NCBI GenBank assembly: GCA_964036665.1
Contig: OZ038527.1
Location: 24,451,901-24,515,900, forward strand
From: Gordius sp. MW1
Taxonomy: Eukaryota > Nematomorpha > Gordioida > Gordea > Gordiidae
Direction: 5' to 3'
DNA length: 64,000 bases
The notes under the pieces: generated by a model
The model's database searches: none
What the model saw: the letters and a program-made list of their open reading frames with translations, nothing else
What the model was told of the DNA's origin: nothing
Shown here: positions 24,152 through 36,010 of the stretch, in pieces
How positions within the stretch are numbered: the stretch's first letter is position 1
How the letters are laid out: each line of letters opens with the position of its first letter
Program-made: the position numbers and the translations under genes

Positions 24152-24829
24152 CCGTTTTTGCCCCTTTAAATCCGCAAGTTCCCGAGAATTGAAGAAATGA
24201 AATTTTGAAGAGCGATTATTAAAGCCAAAAAACAAACAGGCTCTGAACAAAAAATTTCCGATTTTAGCAGCACATCGTCGATAATAAAGGAATAACAGGC
24301 ACGAGGGGTGGGAGTGGAACGAGGATAAGGGGGAGATGTGGTTTGAATTGAAGAGATGATTACTTTTTTTGCTTGGCTGCGGTCGTCGCTCATGCAATAA
24401 AAGGACTTGAAAATCGTGAAATACAATCGGGAAAAAGAGATAATGAAAAAATAAGCAATTTCAATTTCGGACGTGACAAAATTGTATCATAAAGGGGATG
24501 GTACACTCTATCTAAAATTACAATGTAAAACTATTACGTAAACTATATTAGATTTATGAGCTGGCATAGGACCAAGGAGTGAAATTGTATTGGATTTCAC
24601 AATTATATGGCTTATTACGTAAGGCTTTAATCTTAATTCAGTTAAAAGATAAGGTGGGGGGGGCCTTGCCCCTCCTTGACCACCCACGTGACGGGAGGAC
24701 TTTTCCCTAGCTAGAGTGATGATCAGGCGCGAACGCGTTATGCGTCCGTCTAATTTAGATGGTGACTATGAGATAAGGAGAAAACGGTGCTTAATTACTC
24801 TGCGAGTGCTTAATTATATCGATTATCGA

Positions 24830-24997
24830 CATGGGCGTAGCCGGGGGGGGGGGCAGGTCGGGGCGGCTGCCCCCCTCTAAATTCAAAAATTTGTAGAAAT
24901 TTATTAAAATTATGGCTAAAATTGAAAAAATAATCATTTTGCCCCTCCCTAAATCATTATTGCCCCCCCTCTAATTCCAATGTTGGCTACGCCCATG
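24830..24997. mobile_element. Family B MITE, copy B7
   Basis: CATGGGCGTAGCCGGG...GTTGGCTACGCCCATG; flanks ATTATCGA (24822-24829) and ATTATCGC (24998-25005), 7 of 8 identical. The interior closely resembles B6 and B8. Confidence 0.82.
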
Positions 24998-25598
24998 ATT
25001 ATCGCACCCCACCCTCCTGACCGTAAAGCGAAATCCTGTATGTGGGGGGGGGCATTAATAAGACAATATTTGGTTAAGTGTCGCGCCATGGCCTTGGTAT
25101 GGGGGTAGGGGTAGGGGCGATTTGCTAATAAGTTATTTCAAGGTTGTATTAGATCATCCCCGTCTTAAAACACGATTCAACTTCAAAGCGCCATATTTTG
25201 GTTTGTCCAAATAGGCGATTTACACTTCGTGGAATCAACGATTTTAGTTTAGTTACCCTGCGAATATGCATTAGTAAGCGTAATTAGAGGACAAATATTT
25301 GTTCTATGGGCAAAAACACAAAAACAAATGGGAAATGGCGTGACGCTCGTATTACGAAGCGGCAATGTTTTAACAAGCATTCTCTTTCCTAATCTAGATT
25401 CAAAATGGCGTATTAAGACACACCCTTAGATCAACAAAATAAAATCACGCTAAAAAATAATGTTTTATTGGGGGAATCCATAGGGCACCTGCCCCCCCCC
25501 CAAACTTTAGGAAGTTGTTTTTTAATACGAACTTGTTAAAAATTTGAATATAAAACTTCTTTTTGATTCCCTAATCCATTCCAAAGTTTGACAAGACC

Positions 25599-25756
25599 CA
25601 TAGGCGTAGCCCAGGGAGAGGCGGTTGCCCCCCTTCTAAATCAAAAATATCTTCAAAATTCAATATAATTATGGGTAAAATTTGAAGAAATTATCATTTT
25701 GCCCCTCCCTAAAACATTATTGACCCCCTCTAAATCCCATCCTGGCTACGCCCGTG
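25599..25756. mobile_element. Family B MITE, copy B8
   Basis: CATAGGCGTAGCCCAGG...CCTGGCTACGCCCGTG; flanks ACAAGACC and GCAAGACT agree at 6 of 8 positions. Confidence 0.75.
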
Positions 25757-25921
25757 GCAAGACTCGTACAAGTTGTTAAATAAACAAAATGGTCAAATTC
25801 GATTACCGAGCATTTCCGATTTGTCGCACGCGAAAACAACATTATATTTACTATTGATCACAATTTTTAACAAGGAGAAAATATATAATGAAAAATAAAT
25901 GAATCATTATAACGAAATAAT

Positions 25922-26087
25922 GGTGACCCGTCAACTCGCCAAAAACAATCACGCCGAAAATAATGTCCCCCAGCTAAAAAAGGTCCCCAAATTTGTGATT
26001 GGTTGATGGGTTATGGTTAATAAGCTGGGGGACATTTTTCGCACCAATCAGAAAATGTCCCCTGTTTCGGCGAGTTGATAGGGCACC
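25922..26087. mobile_element. Family C MITE, copy C1 (9-bp TSD)
   Basis: A 166-bp element with ends GGTGACCCGTCAACTCGCCA and complement of GGTGCCCTATCAACTCGCCG. Perfect 9-bp direct duplication CGAAATAAT at 25913-25921 and 26088-26096. A 9-bp duplication suggests a Mutator-like or Merlin-like transposase. No coding capacity. Confidence 0.85.
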
Positions 26088-26234
26088 CGAAATAATATCT
26101 ATAAAAATGCATTAATCATATGGCCTACCTGCTAACAAGTTTTTAAAAAAAAATTATGTTAATAATGCCGACCCCTTAGTTGGCCGAAAAAAGGGCTAAC
26201 AATCAGCAAAATCTAGTCAGGAATCTTGCAATCC

Positions 26235-26890
26235 AATATTTTAATAGTAATAATTTTCTATCGAAATAAACTTTTGTTGAATATTTATCAACAATTTCGT
26301 TTAAAAATTATGATTAATCAATAAAATATTACAAAAAGATAAGGGAATAGACTAGACAGCTCTACGCCAAAGTTTCGTATTACTGCACCGTCGGACGATA
26401 AAATATAAAACAGATGGTTCAAAACAAAAATTAATAGAGCTAGAATATAAAAAAACTTAATGCATTCCTCTCCATTTTTTTAAAAATCAAATTTATTAAC
26501 TGAAGTTTTACCGATTAATTTGCACGTTATTGACCTTTTAGAAGCGTTAAAATCTCTGTTTTTAGCAACTTTGACAGCAAATATTTCAAAAACTTGACGT
26601 ATAGGGGAAAAAACTAAAAAAAATACATTAGTGTTCATCGTGAAAAACTCTGTCAGAATCTGCAAACAGATTGCCGGTTGATTTTATAAGTCAATTATTG
26701 TTTGACCCGTGTAATATCTTAAAATAAATTTTAAACACTCACGTGTTACTCGTTAAATATTTATCGACAATTTTTGATTTAAATTTACAATGAGTAAATA
26801 AAAAATTAAGAAAAGATGATATAGTTGACTAGACGACTCGACGCCTAAGTTTTATATTCAGTTTCATATTACTGATACCGTCGCTTGGAG
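26235..26890. repeat. Diverged tandem-like duplication
   Basis: Two segments (about 26235-26420 and 26700-26890) share order and motifs: TTAAATATTTATC-ACAATTT, AAAATATTAC/AAAAATTAAG AAAAGAT, GACTAGAC-(A/G)CTC-ACGCC, TTTCGTATTACTG/TTTCATATTACTG and an ACCGTCG end. Both are non-coding and of unknown origin. Confidence 0.4.
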
Positions 26891-28966
26891 AGCTACATTT
26901 TTTAGTATTTAAGATTTTCCTCGCCAAAATTTCTACATTTATAGAGTTCAAACCTTATTTTATATGGTCTCATTATAGAAACCATAAAATTAAAGAAGTT
27001 AGTTACCAAATTAGTCACAAAAAAGTTATAATAAATTGATCAAATGACCAAAATAATATATTAATTTAATGATAAAAGTTTTAGTGTAATGCTATTAAAA
27101 TTTGAAAAGTGTAAATTATAATACAAACAAGTTTTAACTATTTAAAGTTTGGGGTCATCATGACCCCCTTTACCATCCGTGTTAGGATTTTGACCTGACC
27201 AAGTGAGGGTTCATGATTTAGTAAGAAAACTAGAGAAGACCCATAATTTAGCGTTACAAAATTTATATGGAGGGGCAACTGCCCCCCCCCCGTAGGTTAT
27301 ATAAAAAGATTCCTATACATTTAACAAAATCAACCTAAAAACTTCTAAAACCATCATTCTGGCTCCCCCTCCTTTCTAACACCAAGCCCATAAAATTTAT
27401 TGTATTTTTGGGAGGGGTATGGGGGTGGGTGGTTAAAAGCTAGCCTTTTTCCTAAGCCTAATATCGATCCGATAATAAGAAGAGGCATATAAATATAATA
27501 AAAGAGACGTAAAAATATGAAATTAGAACATAAAATCTTAAAAAAACACAGAAAGCGACAATTTTATATAGAAATTTAAAGATATTCGGTAGTGTTATTT
27601 AATTTTTTTCTATATGAAATTTAATTTATAGTCTTACCCAAACTTGATGCAGCAACACTTAAATATAAATTTTTAAAAATTTGACTTACTAATCAAAAAC
27701 ACGTTCGAAATTAATTTTAAAAAATTTAATAAAAAATGGAACAAAATATCAAAATTAATTATAATGTATTTACACAAAAAAACAAGTTAGGCAATCAAAA
27801 ATTTGGCCCATTAATAACTGTTTAATTAAAATTAAGCATTTTACAAGTGAGTTTGCAATTAGGTTTTGGCCAGGAAAAACCAATATAATTAATTACAAAA
27901 GGATCAAAAATTTAATTTATATTTTGGCATCATATAGACATAATAATATAATAAATATATTTACACTATAGCAAACGTTACTTGAAAAAACTATATATAT
28001 TAAATATGTTACAATAAATTGATTTAAATAATATATGACATAATTAGATAATAGAGGGGGGGGGGGGGGTGGGAATAACAAAATCTAATTGGACTTAAGT
28101 TGATTTTTTCAAACATTATATTAAATTCAAAAGTGATTTAAAATTATTAAACTAATCAATTGTAGATTTGGTGTAAAAATTAACAAATATGATAATTTTA
28201 AAATTCAATTAAAATGTTTTTAAAAACTCTAAACCATTCAAGTAGAAGAATAACATCTTGTTTATGATTAAGCAACATAAAAATATTTACAAAATAAACA
28301 ATATATTTTTATAATTTGATATATGTTATTACATAAGGCTAATATAATATTTACAAAATTAAAGCATTGGTTGCAAAGGTAAATACATACAAAAAATTGG
28401 TAAATAAACCTTAAATAAAAATAAACTATCAGACAAGTATATACAATGACAAACCAGATAAAAATTTTCAGATATCATAAAATCTAAATTTACATATTAT
28501 GACACCTTTATCGCATTAATGCGAACTAAAAGTGATAACTCATTAAAGATATAGCTCTAATCATAGATTCAGCTTAAGTAAAAATACATTAAAGGCATCA
28601 TAATCCTACTTCCTCCTTTTAGCAATTGATAAAATTTATTTTCAATATGCAATTGTGGATGTTTGCTCGATATGTGCTCCAGCTTAATAGCAACTTCTTG
28701 ATTTGTATATATGTTTGTACCTTTATAAACTTAATGAATAACTCTAATCAATTATACCTAGGTATATATCTCCAAATGATCCACTACCAATTTTTCTCCC
28801 TAACCTATATTGTTGCCCTACGATTAACTCCATCTAGGTTAAAATGCGACTGTTACTGTTGTTATTAAAAACCCATTTTATCAATTATAAACACAATTGG
28901 TAGGTTAGACAAAAGTTCTCAAAACGAAGGCATAACGATACATTAAAGGTAAATGTAATACCTTTC

Positions 28967-29136
28967 GGTGCCCTATCAACTCGCCGAAACTCACCAAGGG
29001 ACATTTTCTGATTGGTTGTTTAATGTCCTTAAGCTTAAAATCGTCCCCCATTCAACCAATCACAAATAAGGGGACCTTTTTTAGCTTGGGGACAATAAAT
29101 TTGGCAAGATTGTTTTTGGCGAGTTGACGGGCCACC
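28967..29136. mobile_element. Family C MITE, copy C2 (9-bp TSD)
   Basis: A 170-bp copy in the opposite orientation to C1, ends GGTGCCCTATCAACTCGCCG and complement of GGTGGCCCGTCAACTCGCCA. Perfect 9-bp duplication ATACCTTTC at 28958-28966 and 29137-29145. Confidence 0.85.
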
Positions 29137-29989
29137 ATACCTTTCAAAGTATCATATGATATTAATCGCGATTTTTGACCTAAAGACAAAGCATACAATT
29201 TTACCCATGCCACAAGCAAGACGCTCATTCAAAGATAAACAATCTAACCTATAAAATGACCTGTAGTGATTGCGATAATTTTTACATCGGGGAAACCAAG
29301 AAAAGACATGAAAGTCAAGTTTAAAGAGCACTAGGCGGCTCTATATTGCCTCAACGCTATACCAACAGCAGTATCCAGCCGTATATTACAAGAAAATCTT
29401 AATTTAATCGTAAAAGCTCAATTTTTATTACCACAAAATTATACTTTGAAAGGAAAAGATAAAGTCCCGCTTTATAAAAAGACCCTACTTTAAAGGATTA
29501 TATTGGGAAAATACCCCTTTGCCCTTAGCTACACACAAGCCAAACACTCCCAATAGAACATTTTTTTATATTTTATTCATATTTATTTTGTTTTTATTTA
29601 TCTGAAGAGTTCTTTAAAAGAAAAAGATATTATATTCATTCTAATTAATTTTTAACAACCTTTAATATTCCCGAAAATAAATCCATAAAAAATATTGTTT
29701 ACGAGGCTAAAAACTTTCTTAGTAGAGTAATAAAAAGTTGTGCTAGTTTCATAAATTGCATTAATTTGTGGATTAAATTTGGCACACAGCAACTATTCTT
29801 ACTCACGCGCCGGATACCAAAATTTGAAACGTTTTGGAAGAGATTCGGTTAAAAATTTTTAAAGTTTTCAGGTCGGGCGAAGTCGGGTTAGAATTAAAAA
29901 TCTTAAATTGCATTCGGGTCGGGTTCGCTGAATAAAGGACTTTGCAGTTTTCTACCACCCCCCCCCCCATTGATGGCTTCAAAGAAGCC

Positions 29990-32480
29990 GGATTTTACTT
30001 AGTTAATCTGAGGATCTGGAGTTTTTGAATACAAGTTAATGTATCCAAACATATCAAAGAAGCAATTCAAAATTTCAACAACGGAATACCCCCTACAATG
30101 TCAAATAAACAGACATCAAAGATAGACATATCCTTATCACAAGGAGCAAATCAAATCTCAAAAAAAATCAGAGATGCTTTGAATGTATTTTACAATAACC
30201 ATACCATGGTATCTGCCAATCAAGATTCATTTAGCCAAATTAGTATCTTGCACCCTAACTCAAATCATACATTTAAATACCCAAACAGTATTTCTTCATT
30301 GTCATTTTCTCCCCAAGAAATTAGTGAAGCTATCAACTAATTCCCCCTAGATTCTTCTGCAGGGTTAGATGACATTAAACCTAACTTCTTGCAAGATTTA
30401 ATCAATTTAAAGAACAATTTTTCATACTCATTGCTTGAATCAGTAACCCATCTTTGCAACTTTTGTAAATGCCAATGTCCCTCAAGAGATTAGGTCAGTT
30501 CTCTTTAGGGCACGTCTTTTAGCTTTAAAAAAACCTAACAATTCCTTAAGACCCATCGCCATTGGGAGTGTATTCCGCCGTTTAATTTCTAAAATAATTT
30601 GCTAACGAATCAAACCCTCATTGACCAATACCCTTTCACCTCATAAATTAGGCTTGGTGTGAAGGGAGGATGTGAGGCTGCAAGCCATGCAAATCGTATC
30701 ACAATATAAAACCTTCATCCCGACCACTCTCTAGTGAAACTGGATTTCTCAAATGCCTTCAATTAGCTTAATAGAAACGTTTTTATGGAAACTTTTTAAA
30801 AGAGTTTCCCCAGTACGCAAATTATATCTTAGAAAGTTACGGATCACCATCCCTTTTAAATTTTGGCTTTTTTATAATTAAATCTGCTGAGGGCCTTCAA
30901 CAAGGTGATCCCCTTGGGCCACCATTATTTTGTTGCGCGATAAAGAAACTTATTAACCAAATTAAGGATCAGTGCGACCTATCATTACATGTATGGTACC
31001 TAGATGATGCGACTTTGGCGGGCAGCTATGATCAGGTCGCCAAAGCCATAACCATCATCAAAGACTATTGTGTGCCTTTAAATCTCTCGCTCAACGATGG
31101 CAAATGCGAAATTTTACAACCACCTACTTGCGACCAATATTCGATTTTTAAAACTTATTCCACCGTAGCTAAGGAAAAACTTTCAATGCTCGGTTCACCC
31201 ATAGGCGGATCTCCGTGCTTGCAGGACTTTTTAAATAAACATTTAGCTTTGTTGGCCTCAAAAATGGAACTTTTAAAATTGTTACCAATACATCACGCTT
31301 TTTTTAAGATAAAAAACTTTTTAATATCTCCAAGATTCAGCATTGTTTAGATCAGCCGCTGCTTTTTTACATACTGATATTCTTAAATTATACGAATCCA
31401 CAATTAAAAATCTCCTTTTAAATTTATCTTTTAATGATACTAGCTGGTTACAAGCCACACTTCCAACTAAATTTGGGGGATTAGGAATAAGGTCCCCTTT
31501 GACCATAAGCCTAGTAGCCTTCCACTCGTCTTTCAATCTAGTTAAAGATCTAGTTTTAAAATTGACCACCCATACGGAAGATTTTTCAACGCAACTGCTT
31601 TAACATCATGGCTTGAAAATGTAATGCCAGGAGCCATTATTTCAGATTCAGTCAAACAACGAGATTGGGATGGCAGTATAGTGTCACGCTCCGTCGCTTA
31701 CCTACTTTCGAGCTGTGACGCCGTACAGCATTTCAATCTCAGGTCACTAACGACTGACTCTGGTCACGAAGGGCTGGAATTCATTCCAAGCAAGTTCCTG
31801 GGCTCTTACTCTCAAACCCCGAAATTACTTACGCGATCGCCTTGAGACTGGGGATCCCAATTTGCAAGCAATTGACTTGTAAAAATTGTAAGAAACAAAT
31901 TTGGGCCCACCACCCCTTACATTGTAAACTTAACAAATTTCGTTTCTTTTTGATTCAAACCGCTTTACTAAAAGCCGGCTTCCCTTCTATTCTTGAACCA
32001 TCTGAACCCACTCTTGAGGGTAGAATGCGCCCCGATGGAACATCCACAATTCCATGGGACGATGGTAAGTTCCTATCTTGGGACTTTACCTGCATCGACG
32101 TATTTGCACCCTCTAACAATAACGCTGACCCATTAGCTCTAGCGGAAGCACGCAAAACTCATAAATACCGTGATCTAATTCCTTCTAAAATTTTTATCAC
32201 TATCGTGGCTTCTTGTTCTGCCACTTTTGGCAAACAGGCATTAGCCTTTTTTAAATTGATGGGAAAGAGATCTCCCGAAGAAAAATACTCAGCAAGTTTT
32301 CTTTTGCGCCAAAAAATAGGAATTTCAATAGCCAAATACAATTATAAGGCATTTTCCGACACCTGGCCTCTGGTTCTCGATGAAGATGAAGTGTAGTCAC
32401 GCTTTTTATTTATTCATTGATCGTGTTTTATATTTTTCATATATAGCTTTTACCTAATAAAAATTTTTAACAAAAAAAAA
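29990..32480 (+). mobile_element. RLE-type LINE, near full ORF but pseudogenised
   Basis: Non-LTR retrotransposon copy. In order: pre-RT open frame (30098-30340); a PNNSLRPIAIGSVFRRLISK block (about 30530-30600); LGVKGGCEAASHA (about 30655); a KLDFSNAFN-type block with an in-frame stop (about 30738); QGDPLGP-like (about 30900); VWYLDDATLAGS (30990-31025); LINE thumb region including WLQATLPTKFGGLGIRSP (about 31445-31498); Cys-Cys-His-Cys cluster (CKNCKKQIW..HPLHC, about 31880-31930); then the restriction-like endonuclease core with RPDGTSTIPWDDG and WDFTCIDVF (PD-(D/E)xK type) in the frame ending TAG at 32396. Several stops and frameshifts, and small deletions relative to 53929-54580. The 3' end has ACCTAATAAAAATTTTTAAC and an A-run at about 32470. 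Confidence 0.85.
31842..32396 (+). pseudogene. LINE restriction-like endonuclease domain (C-terminal ORF part)
   Basis: This 184-codon frame holds the zinc-knuckle-like CCHC cluster and the nuclease core of the LINE above. The endonuclease nicks target DNA to prime reverse transcription (family knowledge). Compared with the copy at 53934-54485 it lacks three residues after KKQ and about eight residues before the LIQTALLKAGFP helix; otherwise the two are nearly identical, including EPSEPTLEGRMRPDG. Confidence 0.8.
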
Positions 32481-33161
32481 AAGTTAATGAACAAAAAACC
32501 TTTTAAGTAAAAGAATTTAAAACTTTTGTAAATGATAAGCGACTTCGACATAAGACGTACCAAATTTCAAGTAATTTGGTAAAACACTTGAACATTTTAG
32601 AACAGCCATTTCGACTTAAAAATGTATCGGATCGCATGAAAACATATAGATTCCTTTATGATTCTGGAATTCTACGATTATTTATAGTGATGCTGAAAAA
32701 CCGAGAAAAATCTCGGTCTAATATGAAAATTGAGTCATGATCGAGACTAGAATTTTGAACTCGAGACTTAACTAGATTTTATAGTCGAGATCTTAGCTTT
32801 AAATCTTCATTATTGGCCATCACAATTATATATACCAAATTTAGTTTATATTTCTTTTGCTTGACGTACATTTAGGACGTTGAATGTAAATTAATATAAT
32901 TAGGATTCCTTTATTATTGGATATTATTTAGCACACCAAAGTTTAATCATTATTAAATCTATATAAAATTTGAATTCTAGCTGTGGCCCTAAGGGCTTTT
33001 AAATAATTATTTCGCATATTTATTACATATTTATATCCTGAGCATTATTATAATATGAACATACAAACATGAGATTTGATAAGGTATTAATATTATTAAA
33101 ACAACTTCGAATTTTGCGACAGTTACATCATTCGGTTGCATGTAATGATATTTCTAATTGT
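32481..33161. other. AT-rich spacer with CGAGA-type simple repeat
   Basis: Non-coding. Around 32690-32810 TCTCG/CGAGA motifs recur many times in both orientations (e.g. CCGAGAAAAATCTCGG), as they do at 41700-41830. No gene seen. Confidence 0.5.
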
Positions 33162-35666
33162 GTGATGACGCGCGAATTGCGAATTAATTCGCACGAAACT
33201 AACAAATGTAATAATTAAATAAAAGGCGTTCATAGTGAAACCGCAGACGATTATTTTCGCACACGGCAAAAAGTGAACGAAAATAAGAAACTCGGGCCTT
33301 CGGCCCTCGTGGGAAGGGGGAGAAGGGAATGGAAGAGGGGAAGGGAAGGGGGGACGACTCATCTGTACTTCGTATAAATGTATCATATTTGCTATGCAAT
33401 TTATGGGCGAGAAAGGTGGGAAGGGGCGAGAATGCCTATAGGGGGGTATTAAATGCCTAATGATTAATTAATTATTTATACAAATTTTTCATTATAGGCA
33501 AAATGTAATAAAGGCAAAATGTAATATAGGCAAGGGTTAGGGTTAGATTTAGTGTTTGCATCTAGTTGCGTATTACATTAGTTTTTATGGCCTTTAGTGA
33601 TTATGGGTCTAACAAACATTATATTATAAAACAACACAATGTTAAGAATTTGCAGAATTGTTGGGAGAAATTTTTTGTTGAATTTGAACAATTTTTAATT
33701 AAAAAAATCAAAATTTGGCCAATGGTCACTTTTTCTCTATTGGTCAGTACCAACAGATACTCTATAAGTCAATGATAGCCAAAAAAACGGAAAAAAATTT
33801 TGATGCTCACTTTGGCCAATAATCATTTTTTTTCATTGGTCAGCAGCCAGCACACGGTAAAGTGGATATAAATTCATAAGAGTAAAAAAAACGAAAAAAA
33901 AATTTTCGAATCACATTTTGGCCAATGGTCATTTTTTTCCATTGGTCAGCAGCCAGGACACGGTAAAAGTAGATATAAATTCATAATAGTCAAAAAAAAA
34001 CGAAAAAAAAGTTTTCGAATCACATTTTGGCCAATGGTCATTTTATTCCATTGGTCAGCAGCCAGCGGACGGCCAAAAAGTCATAATAGCAATGGTAGGA
34101 ACAGGAACAATCATAATAGTAAAAAAAAACGAAAAAAATAATTTCGATTCACATTTTGGCAAATGGTCATTTTTTCCATCGGTCAGGAGCCAGCGGACGG
34201 CCAAAAATTCATAATAGCAATGGTAGTAACAGGAACAATCATAATAGTCAAAAAAAACGAAAAAATAAACTCGGATTCACATTTTGGCCAATGGTCATTT
34301 TTTTCATTGGTCAGCAGCCAACGCACGGCCAAAAAGTCTTATTATCAATGATAGTAACAAGAACAATCATAAGAGTCAAAAAAAACTCCGGGATTCTAAC
34401 CCAAAAACTAGTTAAATTGCATAGCAATTAAAAGTAAACAACTTTTATTTATGTTTATTATATAACATTGGTCAGCAGCCAGCGGACGGCCAAAAAGTCA
34501 TAATAGCAATGGTAGAAACAGGAACAATCATAATAGTCAAAAAAAACGAAAAAAATAATTTCGATTCACATTTTGGCCAATGGTCATTTTTTTCATTGGT
34601 CAGCAGCCAGCGGACGGCCATAAATTCTTATTATCAATGATAGTAACAAGAACAATCATAAGAGTCAAAAAAACTCCGGGATTCTAACCCCAAAACTAGT
34701 TAAATTGCATAGCAATTAAAAAGTAAACAACTTTTATTTATGTTTATTATATAACTAGTTAAATTGCATAGCATTAAAAGTAAACAACTTTTATCTATGT
34801 TTATTATATAACAAAAACTAGTTAAATTGCATAGCAATTAAAAGTAAACAACTTTTATTTATGTTTATTATACAACTAGTTAAATTGCATAGCAATTAAA
34901 AGTAAACAACTTTTATTTATGTTTATTATATAATAGATAATTTAACAAATCTTATATTATAACACACCGAGGGAGATAGAGATGAGGGGTGGGGCACCTC
35001 TTATGCATTAATTTAAAAAATAACACAGCGAGGGAGATAGAGATGAGGGGTGGGGCAACTCTTTCTCATGCATTAATTTAAAAAAGCGATAACCTAATAT
35101 ACCCAATTCAAATAGATAGGGAGGGTAACGGACGACGGACGGACGGACGACGGACGACGGGCGACGGACACCAAAAAACGAGCCCATAAATTGCATAGCA
35201 ATTAATACAACTCATTTTGTATTTTTCGTGCGGTGAAAAAATTGAATTTGGTATGTTATGTATTTTTTATATAAATTTATATGTTTATAGCATAATTACG
35301 ATCTTATCAATGAACATCATTGATATATGATAAATTTCAACATGAATATAAAGATATTAAGAAAAAACTAATGAAAACATATCAATTCATTTTAATACCT
35401 TGCTCATCCTAAATTAATTGAAGAATTTTATTGGACAGCTCACTAATTTAGGAAAAGTAGTGTAATATTTATTTTCTTCTACCCTATTTACATTAATCCT
35501 ATTGACATTTTTTTTGTTCATAGCATAATATATATATTTTTTAGGTGTGAAACCATGTTAATAGCAAATTATATCGCACGCATTATGAACAACGATCGCC
35601 TGCGAATTGCTTAAACAATTTCGCGACAAAATTCACTTCGCTTTTTTTCGCTTCGCGCGTCATCAC
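33162..35666. mobile_element. Possible TIR element enclosing R1
   Basis: GTGATGACGCGCGAA at 33162-33176 is exactly reverse-complemented at 35652-35666 (TTCGCGCGTCATCAC). This suggests a host element into which repeat R1 inserted. No target duplication seen and no transposase, so the boundaries rest on this one inverted pair. Confidence 0.4.
33288..35207. mobile_element. Repeat R1: Helentron-like non-autonomous element with tandem array
   Basis: Begins AAACTCGGGCCTTCGGCCCT (hairpin-forming) and ends ACGAGCCCATAAATTGCATA then GCAATTAATA; AATTGC ATA GCAATT forms a terminal stem-loop. A sub-terminal inverted pair links 33389-33411 with 35179-35201. In between: a TAGGCAAAATGTAATA tandem run, GGGTTAGGGTTAG (33534-33546), a tandem array of about 100-130-bp units each with CCAATGGTCATTTTT..CCATTGGTCAGCAGCC (from about 33715 to 34600), a ~63-bp tandem (34690-34930), a GAGGGGTGGGGCA duplication and a GGACGACGG microsatellite (35128-35170). 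No transposase ORF. This layout resembles Helentron-associated (HINE) elements. Confidence 0.65.
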
Positions 35667-36010
35667 GAACGCGTGGTTAATTAAACATACTCATATTGAT
35701 TTGGCTAAAGAATTGAGCCCTTGCGATTTCTGCACGTGCCGAACGATTGATTTAGAGTTCAATTATAAGTCTGCAAAGATTTATGATAGAACTCATTTAG
35801 GCACACCTTTAAAATTCTCATGGTAAAATCACATTATGCATTTATTTTGCCATTTACATTTCCTTTCACATTATACTGGTAAGGTTGGCAGGTGCATTCT
35901 AATGTATTAAATTTTTTGTAAAATATATAAGCCTACGCTTTATTAGTATACATATATTTTGTGGGCAATTAATTTAGCATGGTAAAAATATATATTTTGG
36001 GACATAATAT
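35208..36010. other. AT-rich spacer between R1 and R2
   Basis: Contains the right arm of the GTGATGACGCGCGAA inverted pair (35652-35666) and otherwise AT-rich non-coding sequence. No gene seen. Confidence 0.5.

Larger units (their letters stand above)
24427..29960. other. Gene-free AT-rich stretch with scattered MITEs
   Basis: No convincing exons seen on either strand. It contains family B copies B7 and B8, a degenerate B-like remnant near 27255-27400, both family C copies, a diverged direct duplication (about 26235-26420 and 26700-26890), isolated G- and C-runs (e.g. 28055-28072) and a CGGGT-rich remnant at 29870-29945. Confidence 0.6.

Noticed and set aside
24166..24426. 86-codon minus-strand frame as a host protein
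   Set aside because: It overlaps another open frame in this region, low-complexity Ser/Pro content and no recognised domain; kept only as a possible first-exon hint.
28626..28868. 80-codon plus-strand frame
   Set aside because: Hydrophobic AT-rich noise with no motif, neighbours or splice context.
33534..33546. TTAGGG-type repeat as a telomere or chromosome end
   Set aside because: Only about two units, inside a multi-copy element and surrounded by unique sequence on both sides.
33700..34620. Regularly spaced repeats that could look like a CRISPR array
   Set aside because: The units are ~100-130 bp with conserved 'spacers', contain poly-A runs and lie in a eukaryotic mobile element with no cas genes.
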